In this document: positions 10,023-22,266 of the stretch, piece by piece
Layout of the letters: every line of letters begins with the position of its first letter
Position numbering within the stretch: position 1 is the stretch's first letter
DNA from: Trichodelitschia bisporula
Lineage: Eukaryota; Ascomycota; Dothideomycetes; Phaeotrichales; Phaeotrichaceae
DNA: 64,000 bases
Assembly: GCA_010356995.1 (NCBI GenBank)
Contig: ML996696.1
Span: 436,364 to 500,363 of the forward strand
Reading direction: 5' to 3'
The notes under the pieces: model-generated
Told to the model about the DNA's origin: nothing
Seen by the model: only the letters and a program-made list of their open reading frames with translations
Database searches by the model: none
Position numbers and translations under genes: made by a program

Positions 10023-11806
10023 ATGGCCGACCAGCCTCAGGCAAGCAAGAGCATCCCAGTCCTCCCGCCCATCGGGAACATGAACCCTCAATCACCGCCC
10101 GGCAAGGACGGTATAGTTCGTATGCCGTCATCTCCCCAGCCTACCTCGCACAGAACTAGCTTTGTAGAGAACCTGCGTGGAAACCCCTCGTCTCCGAGAG
10201 CCCATAGAGCGCCGTCCCTGACACAACAAGGCCAGGCCCTGCAGGAATTGCTCAACAACCCGCCGACGGCCAACCAAAGCGGCCACAATGAGTTTACGGG
10301 GCGCGACTGGCGGACGATTCAGGTCGGAGAGATTGTAGATCTTGGGCAAGTCAGATTCGTTGAGATGAGCACCACTGTCGAGGAGGCGACCAATGTGAGT
10401 GATTTATGGTCGCCTGGGGAGACGGGTAGCTGATCATATCCCCAGGCCCTCATCACTGGCGGCTCTCCCAACGTCGTCCTTCTTCGCGACTCGCCTACAT
10501 CGCAGACTGCAATTGGAACCTTTGACTACAGCGATCTGAATGCCTATCTTCTCCTTGTCGTCGGGCTTGCCCAACCGGACGAACGACACAGCTCGTCATT
10601 CAAAGAACTAGCACAGAAGGGGCGCGAAGGGCAGCCCATCCCGCTCCGTGATGTCAAGGATTTGGGGAAGAAAGAGCCTCTTATTACGCTTCCACACTCG
10701 GCAAACCTTACAAAGGCAGTCGAGGTCTTCGGGAGCGGTATTCATCGCATCATAGTGGTCAAAGAGCACACAGCCGACGTAGTGGGTGTTTTGACGCAGC
10801 TCCGGTTGGTGCGCTTCTTCTGGGAGCATAGGCACAACTTTCCCGTCATCGAGCCCCTCTACCAGCGGACACTCAGAGAGCTGGATATTGCCTCGCACTC
10901 GGTGATCGCTATCCAGTAAGTTAGCCCATCCATACATTGAACTATACTCATGGAGAACAGTGGTGACCGTCCCTTGACTGATGCTCTTGAGCTCATGAAT
11001 AACGAGGGCATCACGTCGCTGCCTGTATTGGATCACCAACGCAATGTTATTGGAAATATCTCCCATGTCGACGTCCGCGTACGTGGTCCTCCTGGCTGGC
11101 TTTGACTTACGGCAGCTAATGCTCACAGCTTCTCACAAAAAACACCTCGCTACCCCTTCTCCGCTCCTCCTGTATCCATTTCATCTCTGTCATCCTTTCC
11201 GAGCGAGGAGTCAACGACGGCAAAGACTCATATCCTGTCTTCTACGTAAACCCCTTTTCCACCCTCGCACATACTGTTGCCAAGCTCGTAGCGACCGTAT
11301 CCCACCGGTAAGTTCAATCCTTCTCCTTGCTGGGCGTTGTTAATGTCTCCAGTATGTGGGTTGTTGAGTCCCCATCTCCCGCATCCTCCGGCCCACCCAC
11401 ACCCCTCCTCACCCCTTCAGCCCCTGTCCTTTCCGCCAACTTGCTGTCCAGCGGCATAAGCGCCAGCCCATCTCTAGGCGGAGCGCCAACTACACTGACT
11501 GGAGCCCCGCCTTTGACCAGCGCTCCGGTAACGGCGAATCTGTCGACTGGTTCGCTCCCGCCCGGTTCCCTCTCCGGGCACCTGGCAGGCGTGGTGAGCC
11601 TGACAGATATCCTAAACGTCTTTGCGAAGGCCAGTGGTCTGCACCCCAACGACCCGAACGATACGCGGCGGCAGCGGCGAAGAAGCAGCAGCGCCAGCGT
11701 CCGTCGGAGTGTCGAAAGCAGTCGCAGCGAAAGTGTCGGTGGTGGTAGCATCAGTGGCGGGGATTTGAGCCGGCGCGGGAGTATCAGCGGTGCCGGGAGG
11801 AGGTGA
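10023..11806 (+). CDS. SDS23: CBS-domain protein Sds23/Moc1
   Basis: Five exons: 10023-10394, 10446-10915, 10961-11078, 11129-11307 and 11353-11806; introns of 51, 45, 50 and 45 nt; 530 residues. Sds23 (fission yeast Moc1/Psp1) binds and inhibits PP2A/PP6-type phosphatases and links nutrient status to mitotic timing. The Ser/Pro-rich N-terminus has [16 protein letters not shown] and a short QALQELLNN block. CBS repeats follow, e.g. [18 protein letters not shown] and [18 protein letters not shown], then [19 protein letters not shown]. The tail is Ser/Arg-rich with many possible phosphosites. The ATG at 10023 is the first in its open frame. However, the frame stays open and Ser/Pro-rich upstream to about 9855, and a leader exon MSKR (9709-9719) joined to an AAG acceptor at 9853 would extend the protein in frame by about 60 residues. 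The N-terminus is therefore uncertain, the rest secure. Confidence 0.9.
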
Positions 11807-12446
11807 GAAGGAGTCTTAGAGCTTTTATGCGCGGTATGGACCTCCTCAAGCCCTTTTATCTCATCCTCTTTTCGCGTAATTATTTTTCAGGTGCGTGATA
11901 GCCATCTAGTGCGTCTTCTTGTTCTTCAGTCCCCCCCCCTTGCAAAAGCGGTGACGGAGGAATTACCGCTGTGGGTCGTGCGGATGCTGTGCGCCATTTG
12001 TGGATAGCGACAGGGTGTATCTCCTAGACGAATTCATGCTTATCGAGTCCCCGCCCGTTACCTTTGTGAAACTCGGATCACGAAGACCGCCGATGACAAG
12101 GCAGCCGGCCCGAACCGACCGACGTCCGCTCACTCGCCCCGCCGGGATGTTGAAAGCAGGCGAAGAACAGAGTCGACCCACCCCCTCGCGCATCTCAGCC
12201 TTCCCATTTAACTCCGCCCCGCTCCACAAGCCTTGGCATCCCCTCCGCCTGCAGCAGCGCGGCGCAGCTCAAGTGGATATGTAGCTTAATTCCGCCTTCA
12301 GGAATGGGCCCACAATGTGGGAAGGCCCAAGCCGCTAAGGGTCCGGCGGAGCGGTCTCCTGCGTCCGGGCTGAGCGAGAGGAGCACAAGCTTTGAGGGTG
12401 GAAGCTTGGAGGGAGGAGCGGACTTGGCGTGGTGCTTGATGGTGAG

Positions 12447-12486
12447 GTGGTGTGGTGGTGTGGTGGTGTGGTGGTGTGGTGGTGTG
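12447..12486. repeat. Minisatellite, 5 x 8 bp GTGGTGTG
   Basis: Five perfect head-to-tail copies of GTGGTGTG, preceded by degenerate GGTGAG. The strand bias (G/T only) makes spurious ORFs on both strands. Confidence 0.9.
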
Positions 12487-12523
12487 GGAGGAAGCTTGGC
12501 GGCGGAGAGGGATAGCGTGATGT

Positions 12524-12587
12524 TTATCTGAGGAAGCTGCGATCTGGGGAGGCTGTGATCTGGGGAATTTGCGATCTGAGGAAGCTG
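12524..12587. repeat. Degenerate 16-bp tandem repeat, about 4 copies
   Basis: The unit is approximately CGATCTGAGGAAGCTG. The middle two copies read CGATCTGGGGAGGCTG and TGATCTGGGGAATTTG. The last copy restores the consensus. It begins 40 bp after the GTGGTGTG array. Confidence 0.8.
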
Positions 12588-15347
12588 CAGTTTGTTGAAG
12601 AGCGTTCCGACATGTCTCCTTCGCATCCAACAATCCTCTTCCTGCTCAACGGATCTGCGTATTGTACCTGCATAGGTCCAGGTTCCAGCTCGTTAATGGC
12701 TGTTAAGCTTTGTACGATTAACAGCGAGGTGACAATGGCGCGTTTCTAGTGTCTTATGTGAGCTTCTGCTGACAACTGTGAACATAATCTATTGGCTGAC
12801 TTCGAGCCTGATCATGAGTTACATCGAATGCAAACTATTCCATGCCGTCGGGGAGAGTCTGTCATGTACTCGTGGCTGCCGTGAAGGGTGTCCCTATCAT
12901 GTGCATCTTAGCCAGAGGGGAATGTCGGCATTTGAGAGACACTGTCAAGATACAGAGCCCGCCGGCTCTCGAAGGCCGTGATGTTATACCTCCCGATAAC
13001 ATTGTGTCGTACGCGAGCCATTCCATTCGACTTCAGTTTCGGATTCCTTCATGCGCCCAACGGCAAGGCCGTACTTGGATTATATCACTGTCTCCTTTCT
13101 TCAGCATCCGTTCCTACTCTGACGGTGTGGATTCTCGATCCGTTTAACACACTGCCTCGTTCAAATGTCTCAGAGCTAAAAACAAATTTGACAGCAGTAC
13201 TACAGTATATTGCTTCATCCCTGGATGATTCTACGGCTGTGCGTATCATCAGCCAGTAAAAGGGGACGAATGTCATGCATACTATGGAATGGCCGGGAAG
13301 ATCCATCATGATCCAGATCCGCAGCCAAATCACCTCCTCCAAGGCAATCCCTGACGGCCCGCGATGAATCGGAATGATTATCATCACCCGCAGGCGATGC
13401 CGACCTGGTTCCCGGTGCAACATCACCCGTCGCATTGGCCTACTTCATTCCTGCAAGGCTGACACTTAGCCTAGCAATGCCCTACCGGGCAGAACCTGGA
13501 AGCCGGTCGCCTGCGCGGTCAGTCCGATGGCGAGTACAGTTCGCCTCGCCACGGTCGCCGCATGGACCCGACGTCGGTGTTCAAGACTAGTTCTCAGCAT
13601 ATGGCGATCGGGGAGCGACGAAGCTACCACGCATGCTGCGGTGTCGCCTTCCGGCTTAATCGTAGTCCATGAGGTGCCAGAGGGGGCTAACGAAGCCTCG
13701 AATATTGGCGAGTCTAGGCGATCTGGATATGCTTAAGTGAATTTGGCGCCGGCCCATCACGCGCTGTCAGTGTTTGCTGAAGAGCATGCGGCGTGAGTGG
13801 GCACGGTAGACGATGCTGCATGTAGCTTCACACCACTTCTACCGGATGCGCGCCTGAATGTACAAAGCGAACTGACATACGGTATTGGGGTACGGCGGCA
13901 GCTTATTGGACTTGCCCGGATGCCCCTCAACGGGTTGCGACTTTCTCGAAAGGTTCATCAACCGCCTCGCCAGGCGGACTCCCATTCGTGTTGTGGGTGG
14001 TTAACCAATCGGCCTGTCTCGATGACATTCCAACACCCCCCGCATATCACAAATCAGCCACTCCGTCGGGGATGTGTCTCACTATTTCCACCTCGGCATG
14101 CACTCCGCTCCGTCGAATATACTAGCCGCAGTGACATTTCAAAGGCCGCTGCGCAGACAAACTACCGTAGTTGCGGGCAATGCAACTGCGGGGGGTAGTG
14201 GGGATGACAGGATACGGTAGTATGGTGACTATTCGCGCAGCTCTCAATGGAAAAGACAATTCGGGCAGAATTCTCGAATCCGTCGAGGCGATCTTTTCCG
14301 CCCGGTCGGTGGGAACTCTCCCGGCGTGCAACCACTCCCCACGCGGGATTTGGAGCCAAGGACCAAGAAGCTGGGGTTTGAGCAACTTCAACCAGGATAC
14401 TGGGGTGGCCACGACGAATGGCTGGGCGACCGGGAACGGACGGTCGGATAGAGTCCTCAAGGCGGGCATCCTTTGCGCGACCCCACTTTGCCATGTGCTT
14501 CCTTCCATTGCACGACACGACATGCTGCAGGTATGCGCTGAGACATTAACCTCCCAATGGAGTCGAAGCTATCCGCATGAGCAGCGACGATGAGCCATGA
14601 GGAAGTGCATCGTGATTGAAAACGCCAGCTACGAGCACGAGGAAAGAATGATGTGCAGGCGACTGGCCAGCGTACGGTAGAGGGAAACAACCATCGCCAC
14701 AAAAGCTCGGCACTGATGAAAATTGTGAAGAAATAGGCAAACAAACCTTCTACCCAGAGACCAACGTGGTGATGGCGACTTGAAACGTGCTTGGCTGGCG
14801 ACTGTGAATGGTCAACGGGCGAGGCCGAGCCAAGAGGCTGAATGCCAATTTGGAAGCCAAGTGACCTCGCGGATGAAATTGGCGCGAGCTGCTTTGCGAC
14901 CAATAGTCGAAGAGGAGCGGAGCCGTGCGGGACGGCTCTTCAGTAGCGTTGATGGGAAGGCTGTGGGGGAGAAGGACTTCTGATATTGACACCGGAGAGG
15001 ACCCCGAACGGCGGCAACCGATGAGAGAGACAGTTTGGGGTAGTGGCATTCAATGGAAAAATAGAAGGCATCCGTGTGATGGATGACAACTTCCGTTGTG
15101 TCCAGCCCCCTCTGTGTTTACGAAGTACCCCACTTTGCGCTCCACCCCACTGCTTTCCCCCCGCATGGCCAACGACGTGAGAAAAAATGGGGCCGGCGTT
15201 ACTCCTCCCACACTTGGGCGGCCCAGACTCAGATTTAGCGCCCGTTGTTGCAGGCGCCATCTTCAGCCTCATCCACGCCAAGCAACGCTTATGACCAGGC
15301 GGGGCTGGAACCCTTCGAGAAGGAAGGACCGTGGACCAATCAAAGCG

Positions 15348-15357
15348 CCCACGTGGG
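15348..15357. promoter_or_regulatory. Candidate Pho4/NUC-1-type E-box upstream of PHO84
   Basis: CCCACGTGGG is a perfect 10-bp palindrome around CACGTG, about 780 bp before the PHO84 start codon. Yeast Pho4 and Neurospora NUC-1 bind CACGTG-type sites in phosphate-starvation genes. The same hexamer also occurs inside coding sequence and upstream of SDS23 in this window, so position alone is weak evidence. Confidence 0.4.
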
Positions 15358-15584
15358 GATTGCGACGACTGTGTTTCGACGACATCTCGCAACGCCACGA
15401 AATACGCCACATCAAGCCACCTCTCGGGATGTTCAGGACGAGGGGCACCCACGGACCTTATCATCCCAGTACCACAGTACGGTAGTAGTAACCTCAAGTG
15501 CTGGAGAATGCACACACAAGTGCAACCCAGGGATTAGGAAGACAACCGTATTACGAGCTCCTTCGCCTTACTGGACCTAGTGGT

Positions 15585-15597
15585 GGGGGGGGGGGGG
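15585..15597. repeat. Homopolymer run of 13 G
   Basis: Thirteen consecutive G follow GTGGT. This could be a length-polymorphic site or assembly-sensitive position. Confidence 0.9.
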
Positions 15598-16137
15598 TCC
15601 ACCAGCCAGTGATGTGCTTCCTGTGGCCTTTCGACTAGGACTACCCCCCCATCGTCCTCGCCGTCCTCTCCCCTCCACCCCGCCCACTCGTCCGTATGGG
15701 GTCCAGAGGAGGATTGCATGAGGCTGACGGCTTGGATGGCTGATTTTGTTTGTGTGCTCGAATGTCGCTCGACGCTAGAGAAATCCCCACCCTCTGGCGC
15801 AAGCAACAACTTCTCACGCCTGGCATTGATACGGCAGTCACTTCATTCGCCGTCCGAGCTCGCTTGCATGGATCGCTCTTTCCCCGTTCGGTGGTGCAGC
15901 CTCGACCTGACGCGTGAAATGGTCGGTCGCGCCTTCCACATCCACATTTAACTGCTCTGCCGTCCCGCTCTCAAGGCTTTATCAACCCCTCCCCTCCCCC
16001 CCCCCATCACCTCTACCACCACCCACTTCTTCTCCCCCAAACACCATTCTCCTCTTCATCCACCACTCCCTTTCCTCACTGCGTTTCCCCCACCTAGTTT
16101 CTGTTCTTTCGCGTCGCATTGCGACCGCACCGGCGCC

Positions 16138-18001
16138 ATGGTCACTAAGACATCCGGTGGCAATGCCGCCTTCCACAACTTCCATAACGACTACGCCCAC
16201 GTCGCCGACCCCAACGAGCGTCGTCGTCTTGCGCTCGCAGAAATCGACAAGGCTCCGTTCGGCTGGTATCACATTCGTGCCATCATCGTCGCCGGCATTG
16301 GCTTCTTCACCGATGCGTACGATCTGTTCGCCGTCGGCCTCGTCACCAACATGCTCGGCATGGTTTACTGGCAGGACTCGAAGACCCCCGGTTTGATCCC
16401 CGCCAAGGCCGATACCGCCATCAAGATCTCTACTTCTGCCGGAACTGTCGTCGGTCAGGTTGGCTTCGGTATCCTTGCTGATATCGTCGGGCGCAAGCGC
16501 ATGTACGGACTGGAACTGATGGTCATCATCTTCGCCACCGTCGCCCAAGCTCTTTCCTCGGACTCCAAAGCAATATCTATCGTCGGGATCATCGTGTTCT
16601 GGCGTGTGATTATGGGGATCGGTATGTATAAACTCGAATTTACGTCCGATGCGGTTCCCTAGGGCCCATGCAGACGGCAGCTGTAGAGATAGCTAGCTAA
16701 CATACGGATAGGTATTGGCGGTGATTATCCATTGTCCAGCATCATCACTTCTGAGTTCGCTACAACCAAGTGGCGCGGTGCTATGATGGGCTCAGTCTTT
16801 GCGATGCAGGGTATTGGCCAGTTTGGCGCCGGTATCATGGCTCTCATCGTCACTGCCGGTTTCAAGGAATCCCTGGAGACGGCGAAGACTGCTGGGGCTT
16901 GCACCGGTGTTTGCGGTCTCGCCGTGGACAAGATGTGGCGCATTGTCATCGGTTTTGGCGCTGTTCCTGGCTGCATTGCGCTCTACTACCGCCTGACCAT
17001 TCCGGAGACTCCCCGCTACACCTTTGACGTCGCCCGTGATATCGTTCAGGGTGGCTCTGATGCTAAGGCCTATCTCGACGGCGTTGCCCACGGTGTTCCC
17101 GACGAGATTGAGCGCGTCAAGGTGATGCAGGAGGACTCGGATCGGCTCGAGGTTCCAAAGGCTTCTGTCTCCGAGTTCATCTCGTGGATCTCGAAGTGGC
17201 AGAACGGCAAGGTCCTGCTCGGAACCGCGGGATCATGGTTCCTGCTTGATGTGGCCTTCTATGGTGTTGGGTTGAACAACGCTGTCATTCTGAAGCAGAT
17301 CGGTTACGCCGGTGGCAAGTAAGTTGATAAGTTCTTGGAATTTCATGGAAGAGGAAGGCTAACCGACAACCAGGGACGTCTACCATATCCTGTACAACAC
17401 GGCTGTTGGAAACTTGATCATCGTTTGCGCTGGTGCGATTCCTGGTTACTGGGTTACCGTCGCCTTCGTCGATACCTGGGGGCGTAAGCCGATCCAGCTC
17501 ATGGGCTTCACGATTCTCACCATTTTGTTCTGCATTATGGGTTTCGGCTATCACAAGCTCAGTGGACACGCGCTCCTCGGCCTCTACGTCCTGGCTCAGT
17601 TCTTCTTTAACTTTGGCCCCAACTCCACCACCTTCATCGTCCCTGGTGAATGCTTCCCTACGCGCTACAGATCGACCTCCCATGGTATCTCGGCGGCATC
17701 CGGAAAGGTCGGTGCCATCATCGCGCAGGCTCTGATTGGCCCACTCCGCACCCGTGGGGCCACCAAGACCAACGCCAGCCCGTGGCTCAACCACGTGCTT
17801 CAGATCTTCGCTCTGTTCATGTTCCTCGGCATCTTCACGACGCTCCTGATCCCGGAGACCAAGCGGAAGACTCTTGAGCAGCTTGCGGGTGAAGTTCCTG
17901 GTACCCCTGAGTACGACGTCGCGCAGGGCCTTGGCCGTCACGCGGACTCTCCTACTGGCGATGTGCACAAGGAGTCTCAGACTCCTGAAAAGATCGTTTA
18001 A
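16138..18001 (+). CDS. PHO84: High-affinity inorganic phosphate:H+ symporter, Pho84 type
   Basis: Three exons, 16138-16621, 16712-17318 and 17374-18001; introns 90 and 55 nt; 572 residues. It is a major facilitator superfamily protein of the plasma membrane with twelve expected membrane segments. TM1 is in FGWYHIRAIIVAGIGFFTDAYD, whose FFTDAYDLF motif is the phosphate:H+ symporter signature. GRKRMYGLELM after TM2/3 is the MFS A-motif. Exon 2 opens with GIGGDYPLSSIITSEF, the family's most conserved loop, which carries the Asp used in phosphate coordination. The central cytoplasmic loop (about residues 300-340) separates the halves. TM10-12 are recognisable in QFFFNFGPNSTTFIVPGE and the end KRKTLEQLAGE. 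The C-terminal tail is Ser/Thr-rich. The start is the only suitable ATG after a C/T-rich leader. Starvation-induced expression is likely from family knowledge, and a CACGTG palindrome lies upstream. Confidence 0.95.
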
Positions 18002-18497
18002 AGTGTTTGCGTTCCAGTTTCTTGCTGCCCTCTTTTGCGGATGTATGGTTGTAGAGTAGCGAGAATTTAGATACCCAGGGGATGATCTTTTGCGTTCTCT
18101 TATGTCTCTTTTTCTCGGCGATGTTCACTACATCATACACGTAGCTGCATGGAGGGATAGGTTTTAATCATGACCATGTCAACAATCTTGCCTCCCACTC
18201 TGACCATTGAATGTGACCATTGAATGTGATGTGAAGCTGGCCCTGAATCATTATGTCGGAAGGAGAAGTATAGGTCGTCGGGAGAGACCAAGTGAAGGAC
18301 TAACCGAGAGCCGAGATACGTGTTGAGGTGCAGATCATGGGAATTCGTACTTGATACACACTACGTAAGGCAAAGTAAATATCTGACATATTTGCGCCGC
18401 CAATGCCCCATCGCCCACCCAATGCCCTTGTTCTCCAGTTGTACAACGAAGCGGAGATGCCCACCATTCATATACCATCCATCTGTCCCCGATCCCT
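18002..18497. other. Convergent 3' region, PHO84/IF2
   Basis: 496 bp between stop codons. It contains two head-to-tail copies of the 13-mer TGACCATTGAATG at 18201-18226. Nothing coding is seen. Confidence 0.5.
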
Positions 18498-21400
18498 CTA
18501 GAGATAGCGCTTCTCAAACGCCTCCTCATAGCACTGCACATGGTCGCCGACCCGGAACCCATCCCAGGCGGCAAACGTCATGCCACACTCCGTGTCCTTG
18601 TTCATCTCCTGCGTGTCCTTCTTCCCGCTGCGCAGCGACGCCAGAAGCCCTGAATGAACAATTAGCACTAATCCTCACCAGCCAAAGAGGAAGAGAAAGG
18701 AGGAACAACGCACCATCATACACCGTCTCACCCCCCCTCACAACCCGCACCTTACTCCCCCTCTTCATAACCCCGTTTCGAACCCTGCACCCAGCGGTAG
18801 TGACACTATTCCGCTTAAACGTAACGTGGAACACCTGCAGCACCTCCGCCTCCCCAACAACCCGCTGCACCACCTTCGGCGGGAGCAGCTCGTTCAAACT
18901 CGCAGTAACATCCTCCGCAATGCGGTAAATAATACTCTGCTCCAGCAACCGCACGCCCTTATCCTCCGCAATCTGCCGCACACGCCCTTCCTCAATCCCC
19001 ACATTGAACGCAATAACCCCCCCGCCAGCCGCAGCCGCATGCTCGACATCGAACCGCGTGACCGGCCCGACGCCACTGCGGAGCACTCGGGCACGAACCT
19101 CGTGGTTCCCGAGTCCGGACAGGACTTCGGCGACCGCCTCGACGGAGCCCGCGACGTCGGCCTTGATGATAAAGGTTGCATACTTAACCCCCTCCTGCTC
19201 CTCCTCCTTTGTCTCGCGCGGCCGCACAACCGCGCCATCGGCCTCCGTCTCAAGCGCCTTAGCCTCGCGCGCGGCCTGCTTCTCCCGCTCACGGCGCTCC
19301 TGCTCCGCGCGGCGGCCCGCGTTGATAGCATTCATATCGCGGGCGAGGCTTTCGCGCTCAATCGCATCAGCGCGCAGCTCCGTGACCGCAGCAGCGTGAT
19401 GCTCGCCCTCAGCAGCGAGAACCTCGTCGCCTGCGGCAGGTGCGCCGCGCCAGCCATCGACTTCGATCGGTGTGCCGGGGGGCGCTTCATCGACCGTCAC
19501 ACCCGCCTCGTTGTGCAAGGTCCGGACCTTGGCCCACGCGGTGCCGGCGACGATGATATCCCCCGGCCTTAGGGTGCCGCGGCGGACCAGGATGGTGGCG
19601 ACCTTGCCGTTACGGCGGGTAGCCGCTTCCAAAATCCAGCCCTCGACGGGGCCGGTAGGCGGGGCGCGCATATCGAGGACTTCACCCAGGGCAACGACAG
19701 CGTCCTCAAGCTCGCGCATGCCCTGCCCCGTCTTGCCGCTAACTTCAACGACCTGGGTATCGCCGCCAATATCCTCAGTCTCGACGCCGTAGCGGGAGAG
19801 ATCGCGCTTGACGCGGGCGGGGTTAGCCTCTTCCTTATCGATTTTGTTAAGCGCGACGATAAGCGGGACGTTAGCTGCTTTAGCGTGTTTGATTGCCTCG
19901 ATAGTTTGCGGCATAACGGAGTCGTCGGCGGCGACGACCAAGATTACGATGTCGGTTACTGTGGCGCCGCGCTGGCGCATGGCGAGGAAGGCAGCGTGGC
20001 CGGGCGTGTCGAGGAAGGTGATGGTGCGGCCAGGGGAGAGGAGCACGCTGAAAGCGCCGATGTGCTGCGTGATGCCGCCGTGCTCGGTGGCTGCGACGGA
20101 GGATTTGCGCATGTAGTCCAGAATGGTGGTCTTGCCGTGGTCGACGTGGCCCATGATTGTTACGATAGGCGGGCGAGGGAGAAGCTCCGCCGGATCCTCG
20201 GGCAGTGGCGCGGCGACGAGATCATGGGACGCGCTCGTGTCAACGACTGGTTCGAACCCGAACTCGACTGCGATGAGACCGGCGTTTTCCGCGTCGATAA
20301 CATGATCGTAGGCGATCTCGGTGAAGCCAAGCTCTTCCATCTTCCGCACGAAGGGCTCGAGGCGGACGCCGAGAGCAGTGGCCAAGTTCGAGACACTGAT
20401 ATACTCGGGAAGGTTTATGGATGGAACCTGTGGCTGCGCAGCCTCCTGTTCCCGTCGCTTCTTCTCTGCCATTTCCCTCTTTCGCCGCTGCTTAGCATTA
20501 TCCCAGTCCCCCTCGTCCTCCTCTTCAGCGTCGAAACGTTGCCGGCGACGGCCTTTGTCAAGGGCCTTTCCGCGAGGAACCTCCTCTACCTCGTCCTCCT
20601 CCCAGCGAGATCGGCCCCGGCGACGGCCTTCCTCCTCTGGTTTGGGAGCTTTTGTATCCGTTGGAGCGGGGAAGCGCATAATCTCGGAGGAGTCTGTGGT
20701 CCCTGGCTCGCCCTGAAACTCTGACCTCGTCTGAAATCCAGTCCGATTTCTGGCATGGGTGGCTCCGTCATTATCCTCCCATCTCCTCGAACCCTGACGC
20801 TGACGCTGAGGGCATTCCCAGGCTAAATGGTCTGTGCCTTTGCACACGTAGCACTCCCTGGTGACTTGAGCCCCAGTGACTGGAGCCCTGGTGTCTGGGG
20901 CCCTGGTGACTGCAGCAAATGGGACGAAGCCTTGAGCTGGGGCTGTCTCCAGAGCACTCCAAGCACTGGTTGTTTTGACCTTCGGTTTGGTCTGCGTCTC
21001 CTCTGTGCCCTGCACATCCTGCTGTGGCTCCCTTCTGCGCCTCGGGAGAGACCAGTGGGAGGTGATATTAGGGTCCAAGGGAGTCGAGGCGGGAAAGTCG
21101 TGCTGAACCATCCTAACGCGTAATGAGGAGTTATCAGAACTCTGAGCTTCTCCTGGTCGTTGCCAGTTTCGTGTACCAAATCGCTGCCGGTGCCCACTGT
21201 TCCTCTTCCCTTCCTCTTCCCGCTGTTCTCCCATGAATGGTTTTAGCGTGCCCGCCAAGGCATCCTGGATACCCGCTGAGAGTCCTCTTTGTGAGGCGTT
21301 TTGATCAGATCGTGACCGGTTTTGGAAGGCATTTCGGTTTCCCATTGGCCTGAGCGGGGGTGCAGGCATATCGCGGGAGATTTGCTTCCGGATGACACTA

Positions 21401-21818
21401 CGCTCAGGTTGGTAACTGTCAGGCCTGAAGCTCATCTGCGCCCGTTCTTGAGGCCGAGTCGAAGCAGGAGACGTGGTCGGGGGTGGTAGAGCTCTATCCC
21501 CAGCGGCAGCGGGTGCTCTTGTCCCAAGCATCCCTCCATACTGTATTCCTCCGGATCGCGGCCCGGGAACAGCAGAGCCGACGCCATCGCCGTCGTCGGC
21601 CTTAGCTGCTGCAGCTACATATTGCGCTGGCGTCCGGGTGGAATTGAAACGACGACGCTGAACAAGAGACGTTCGCGGGATGGACAGAGGGGTAGAAAGC
21701 TGCGCGCAAAAGACACAAATGTCCTGTGTCGCCGAGATCTGGAAGCGGGAATTAGCTGGAAGCTTCTATCCCCTATACACTGGAAGTTAATTACCGCGAG
21801 CCCAGGCTGACGACGCAT
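18498..21818 (-). CDS. IFM1: Mitochondrial translation initiation factor IF-2
   Basis: Three exons, 21818-21795, 21699-18714 and 18649-18498; introns 95 and 64 nt; 1053 residues. It is a bacterial-type IF-2 that places initiator Met-tRNA on mitochondrial ribosomes. Exon 1 encodes only MRRQPGLA; joined to [20 protein letters not shown] it gives an Arg-rich presequence. The N-terminal half is low-complexity and charged, with a CCHC zinc knuckle at C291-C294-H299-C304. The IF2_N-like region begins [16 protein letters not shown]. The G domain starts with G1 GHVDHGKT at about 525-532, followed by DTPGHAAF (G3) and ALNKID (G4). Domains II-IV follow, with [16 protein letters not shown] and FNVGIEEG, ending in [16 protein letters not shown] from exon 3. 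Bacterial IF2 is about 740-890 residues, so the N-terminal extension is long. It is divergent from the F-box-like gene at 22.3 kb. Confidence 0.93.
20835..20906 (-). repeat. Short imperfect repeat encoding [17 protein letters not shown] next to the zinc knuckle in IF2
   Basis: Four imperfect 15-18 nt copies built on CTGGTGACT/CTGGGGCCCTG lie just N-terminal to the CCHC knuckle. They encode a Thr/Arg/Ala/Pro linker. Confidence 0.6.
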
Positions 21819-22266
21819 ACTCTCTTGTGAAAGAATGGATGCGCGTTGCAGCTGCGGATGTCATCGCGACCGAAGTTCAACAAAAACTTCGCCCGGAGCT
21901 TGTCATGTGACCGTAATCGATTATCACTGGGCGGATCCGATGCACCGCCGAACCGCCGCACTGCATGTTCTAGGCCTCAGCCTCAAAGGAGACTTCAGAA
22001 CGACTTCGGTATGCATCACATCTCAGCTTCAAATCTCTCCAAGTACACATCTTTCCTCCTAATTTATGCGCTTCTCTTAGGCTATTGTATCTGACCCTGT
22101 TGCCATCACTTGACACTGAAACCTACTGGCATCGACCGCTGTCCAACGTCCGTGACGGTTCAAACGGAGAAGTCTGCATGCCGTCATCACATCCGTACTT
22201 CATTTGACCGAGTCTTTCGCCACTTTGCCTACATCCGTAGTTCTGCGAGTTCAATCCAACAACCAA
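21819..22266. promoter_or_regulatory. Divergent IF2/F-box-like intergenic region
   Basis: 448 bp between start codons. No recognised element. Short ORFs here are not conserved-looking. Confidence 0.45.

Larger units (their letters stand above)
11807..16137. other. 4.3-kb stretch without a recognisable gene
   Basis: Open frames here are short, overlap on both strands and resemble no family I know. The region contains two minisatellites (12447-12486 and 12524-12587), a 13-G run (15585-15597) and a perfect CCCACGTGGG palindrome (15348-15357). The last 180 bp are a C/T-rich leader of the phosphate transporter. Everything from about 12.6 to 15.5 kb is otherwise unassigned. Confidence 0.5.

Noticed and set aside
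14940-15515. 191-codon minus-strand open frame upstream of PHO84
   Set aside because: No recognisable family, overlapped by three plus-strand frames, and lies in presumed promoter sequence.
22204-22266. N-terminal extension of the F-box-like gene
   Set aside because: The frame is open but starts with TTG; the first ATG is at 22267.
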